Part shown: positions 62,383 to 64,000 of the stretch, one piece after another | Numbering within the stretch: the stretch's first letter is position 1 | Layout of the letters: each line of letters opens with the position of its first letter | Assembly (NCBI RefSeq): GCF_036237315.1 | Contig: NZ_CP108356.1 | Location: 2,414,501-2,478,500, forward strand | Length of the DNA stretch: 64,000 nucleotides | Direction of reading: 5' to 3' | DNA from: Streptomyces sp. NBC_01351 | GTDB lineage: Bacteria; Actinomycetota; Actinomycetes; Streptomycetales; Streptomycetaceae | The notes under the pieces: generated by a model | Database searches by the model: none | Told to the model about the DNA's origin: nothing | Seen by the model: the letters and a program-made list of their open reading frames with translations, nothing else | Position numbers and translations under genes: made by a program

Positions 62383-64000
62383 CTACGACAGGGCCGCCTG
62401 CACGGTCCCGGCCAGGACGAGGGCTGCGGACGGATCCAGGGGCTTGCCCTCCGGGGTGGTCACGTACAGGGTATCCACGGCGTTGGCGCCCAGCGTCGAG
62501 ACGTGCGCACTGCGCACCCGCACCCCGCCGGACTCAAGGGCCCGCCCGATCCGGTGCAGCAGACCGACGGCGTCGGGGGCCCGGACCTCCAGGACGGTGG
62601 CCAGCGAGGAGACGTCGGCCACGACCGTGACCCGGGGCGGCGGGGGCACCACCCCGCGCCGCCGCGGGTACGCCGCCTCGCGGTCGGCCAGCTTCGCCGG
62701 GACGTCGAGCGAGCCGTCCAGCGCGCGGACCAGGTCGGTCCGCAGCCGGGCCGCCTGCGGCAGCGCCCCGTACTCCGCCGCCACCCGCCACCGCAGCACC
62801 AGGACCTCGCCCAGCTCGTCCGGGAGCTCCGTGGAGCGCAGGTCCGCCGCCCGTACGGTGAGCCGGTGCAGGGCCAGTACCCCGGCCACCGCGGGAAGGA
62901 CCCCGGGCTGGTCGGGGACGGCCACCACCAGTTCCACGCCGACCGCGTCCTCCTCGTGCCGCGCCTGCAGTGCCAGCACCGGTTCGCCCGTGCGCAGGGC
63001 CTCCACGGCGAGGCGTTCCTGCTCGGTCGTCGGGATCTCCGGCTCCACCGCCGCCGGGGCCGTGCCGCGCAGCACGGCGGCGACCCGGGTCACGAGGTCC
63101 GCCACGAGGGAGCCGCGCCAGGCGCTCCACGCGGCCGGTCCTGTGGCGAGGGCGTCCGCCTCCGTGAGGGCGTGCAGGATCTCCAGCGTGCCCACCGACC
63201 CGACGGCCTCGGCGACGGTTCGGACGGTCGCCGGGTCGTCCAGATCCCGCCGGGTCGCGGTGTCGATCAGCAGCAGGTGGTGGCGTACGAGCGCGCCCAG
63301 GACGGCGACGTCCCGCTCGTCGAAGCCGACGCGGGTGGCGACGTCGCGGGCGATGGTCTCGCCGGCCACCGAGTGGTCCCCGGGCCAGCCCTTGCCGATG
63401 TCGTGCAGCAGGGCGGCCATGAGCAGCAGGTCGGGGCGGCCGACCCGGCGGGTGAGGGCCGAGGCGCGCACGGCCGTCTCGATGAGGTGCCGGTCCACCG
63501 TCCAGGTGTGGACGGGGTTGCGCTGGGGGCGGCACCGCACGCGCTCCCAGTCGGGCAGCAGCCGGCCGATCAGGCCCTCCGCCTCCAGCGCCTCCCACAC
63601 GGCCACCGTCGGCTCCCCCGCGCCCAGCAGTGTCACCAGCTGTTCGCGGGCCTCGGCCGGCCACGGCACGGGGAGCGGTTTCGCCTGCACCGCGAGTCGG
63701 CGTACGGCGTGCGGCGAGACGGGAAGGCCCGCCTGCGCGGCGGCCGCGGCGAAGCGGAGCGCCAGCACCGGATCACGGTCGGGGCGTGCGGCCAGGGCCA
63801 GTACGGCCTCGCCGTCGGACTCCACGACCCCGTCGGCGAGCGGTGCCCGCGGGGCGGCGGGGGCGCCCCGGGTGCCGAGCAGCCCGCGGAGCCTGGGGCG
63901 GGCGGAGCGCGCCCGCAGCACCCGGCCGACCTCGCGCCAGGTCACGTCACCGGCGTACGAGACCACGCGCGCGGCCTCGTACACCTCGCGGAGCAGCGCG
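62383..64000 (-). CDS. glnD: [Protein-PII] uridylyltransferase GlnD (5' truncated by window)
   Basis: The visible C-terminal part of about 539 residues includes the HD phosphohydrolase domain (LLMAALLHDIGKGWPGDHS) and two ACT domains (AVPDQPGVLPAVAGVL and APDAVGLLHRIGRALES). The N-terminal nucleotidyltransferase domain lies outside the window. The family modifies PII proteins (adenylylates GlnK in streptomycetes) according to glutamine level. Its stop lies next to the repeat at 62.3 kb. Confidence 0.93.
   Translation of the reverse strand, partial: ALLREVYEAARVVSYAGDVTWREVGRVLRARSARPRLRGLLGTRGAPAAPRAPLADGVVESDGEAVLALAARPDRDPVLALRFAAAAAQAGLPVSPHAVRRLAVQAKPLPVPWPAEAREQLVTLLGAGEPTVAVWEALEAEGLIGRLLPDWERVRCRPQRNPVHTWTVDRHLIETAVRASALTRRVGRPDLLLMAALLHDIGKGWPGDHSVAGETIARDVATRVGFDERDVAVLGALVRHHLLLIDTATRRDLDDPATVRTVAEAVGSVGTLEILHALTEADALATGPAAWSAWRGSLVADLVTRVAAVLRGTAPAAVEPEIPTTEQERLAVEALRTGEPVLALQARHEEDAVGVELVVAVPDQPGVLPAVAGVLALHRLTVRAADLRSTELPDELGEVLVLRWRVAAEYGALPQAARLRTDLVRALDGSLDVPAKLADREAAYPRRRGVVPPPPRVTVVADVSSLATVLEVRAPDAVGLLHRIGRALESGGVRVRSAHVSTLGANAVDTLYVTTPEGKPLDPSAALVLAGTVQAALS

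Overview
The window is high-GC chromosomal DNA from a streptomycete-type actinomycete. GTG and TTG starts are frequent, genes are packed into translationally coupled operons, and WhiG, the clustered type I signal peptidases, DUF2469 and a GH18 chitinase with a DasR-like operator are all present. Gene order resembles the core chromosome of Streptomyces coelicolor and relatives. There is no prophage, insertion sequence, CRISPR array or canonical tRNA or rRNA gene.

Region 1 (1-10.4 kb) holds a PAP2 phosphatase (cut by the window edge), a secreted chitinase, and a minus-strand polyamine block: aldehyde dehydrogenase, PotD-like binding protein, PotA-, PotB- and PotC-like ABC subunits, and a PuuB-like FAD oxidase. 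Region 1b (19.8-24.5 kb) continues the same theme with a second PotD-like protein, a second aminobutyraldehyde-type dehydrogenase, an Lrp/AsnC regulator and a class III aminotransferase. Together they could import putrescine and convert it towards GABA and succinate.

Region 2 (10.5-13.5 kb) is the most distinctive part. A NADAR-domain protein and a Nudix hydrolase overlap by GTGA. They are followed by two tandem structured RNAs and then by a Ro60/Rsr (TROVE-vWA) protein. Each RNA contains a circularly permuted tRNA-like module: T arm, then an acceptor helix closed by a small loop, then D arm. A long terminal stem encloses the module, which is the architecture of YrlA-class bacterial Y RNAs.

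Region 3 (13.5-36.5 kb) is mixed: a DUF4190 protein, an aminofutalosine-deaminase-like enzyme, a GDPD, a NarL-type two-component system, a serine beta-lactamase-like hydrolase, membrane proteins, an ABC pair, a LOG-family protein, a self-contained ferredoxin/reductase/cytochrome P450 operon, and a thiamine-type ABC importer under a TPP riboswitch.

Region 4 (36.5-64 kb) is housekeeping. It runs rlmN, cdsA, frr, pyrH, tsf, rpsB; then an M23 peptidase, a TetR regulator, whiG, dprA, comM, yraN, DUF2469, Nudix, four type I signal peptidases, rplS, trmD, rimM, khpA, rpsP, a SprT-like protein, proS, a methyltransferase, ftsH, ffh and a partial glnD. Strong hairpins separate many transcription units. 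GC-rich repeats related to one consensus occur at 43.0-43.15 kb and 62.2-62.4 kb, and a different palindromic element sits inside an ABC ATPase gene near 24.75 kb.
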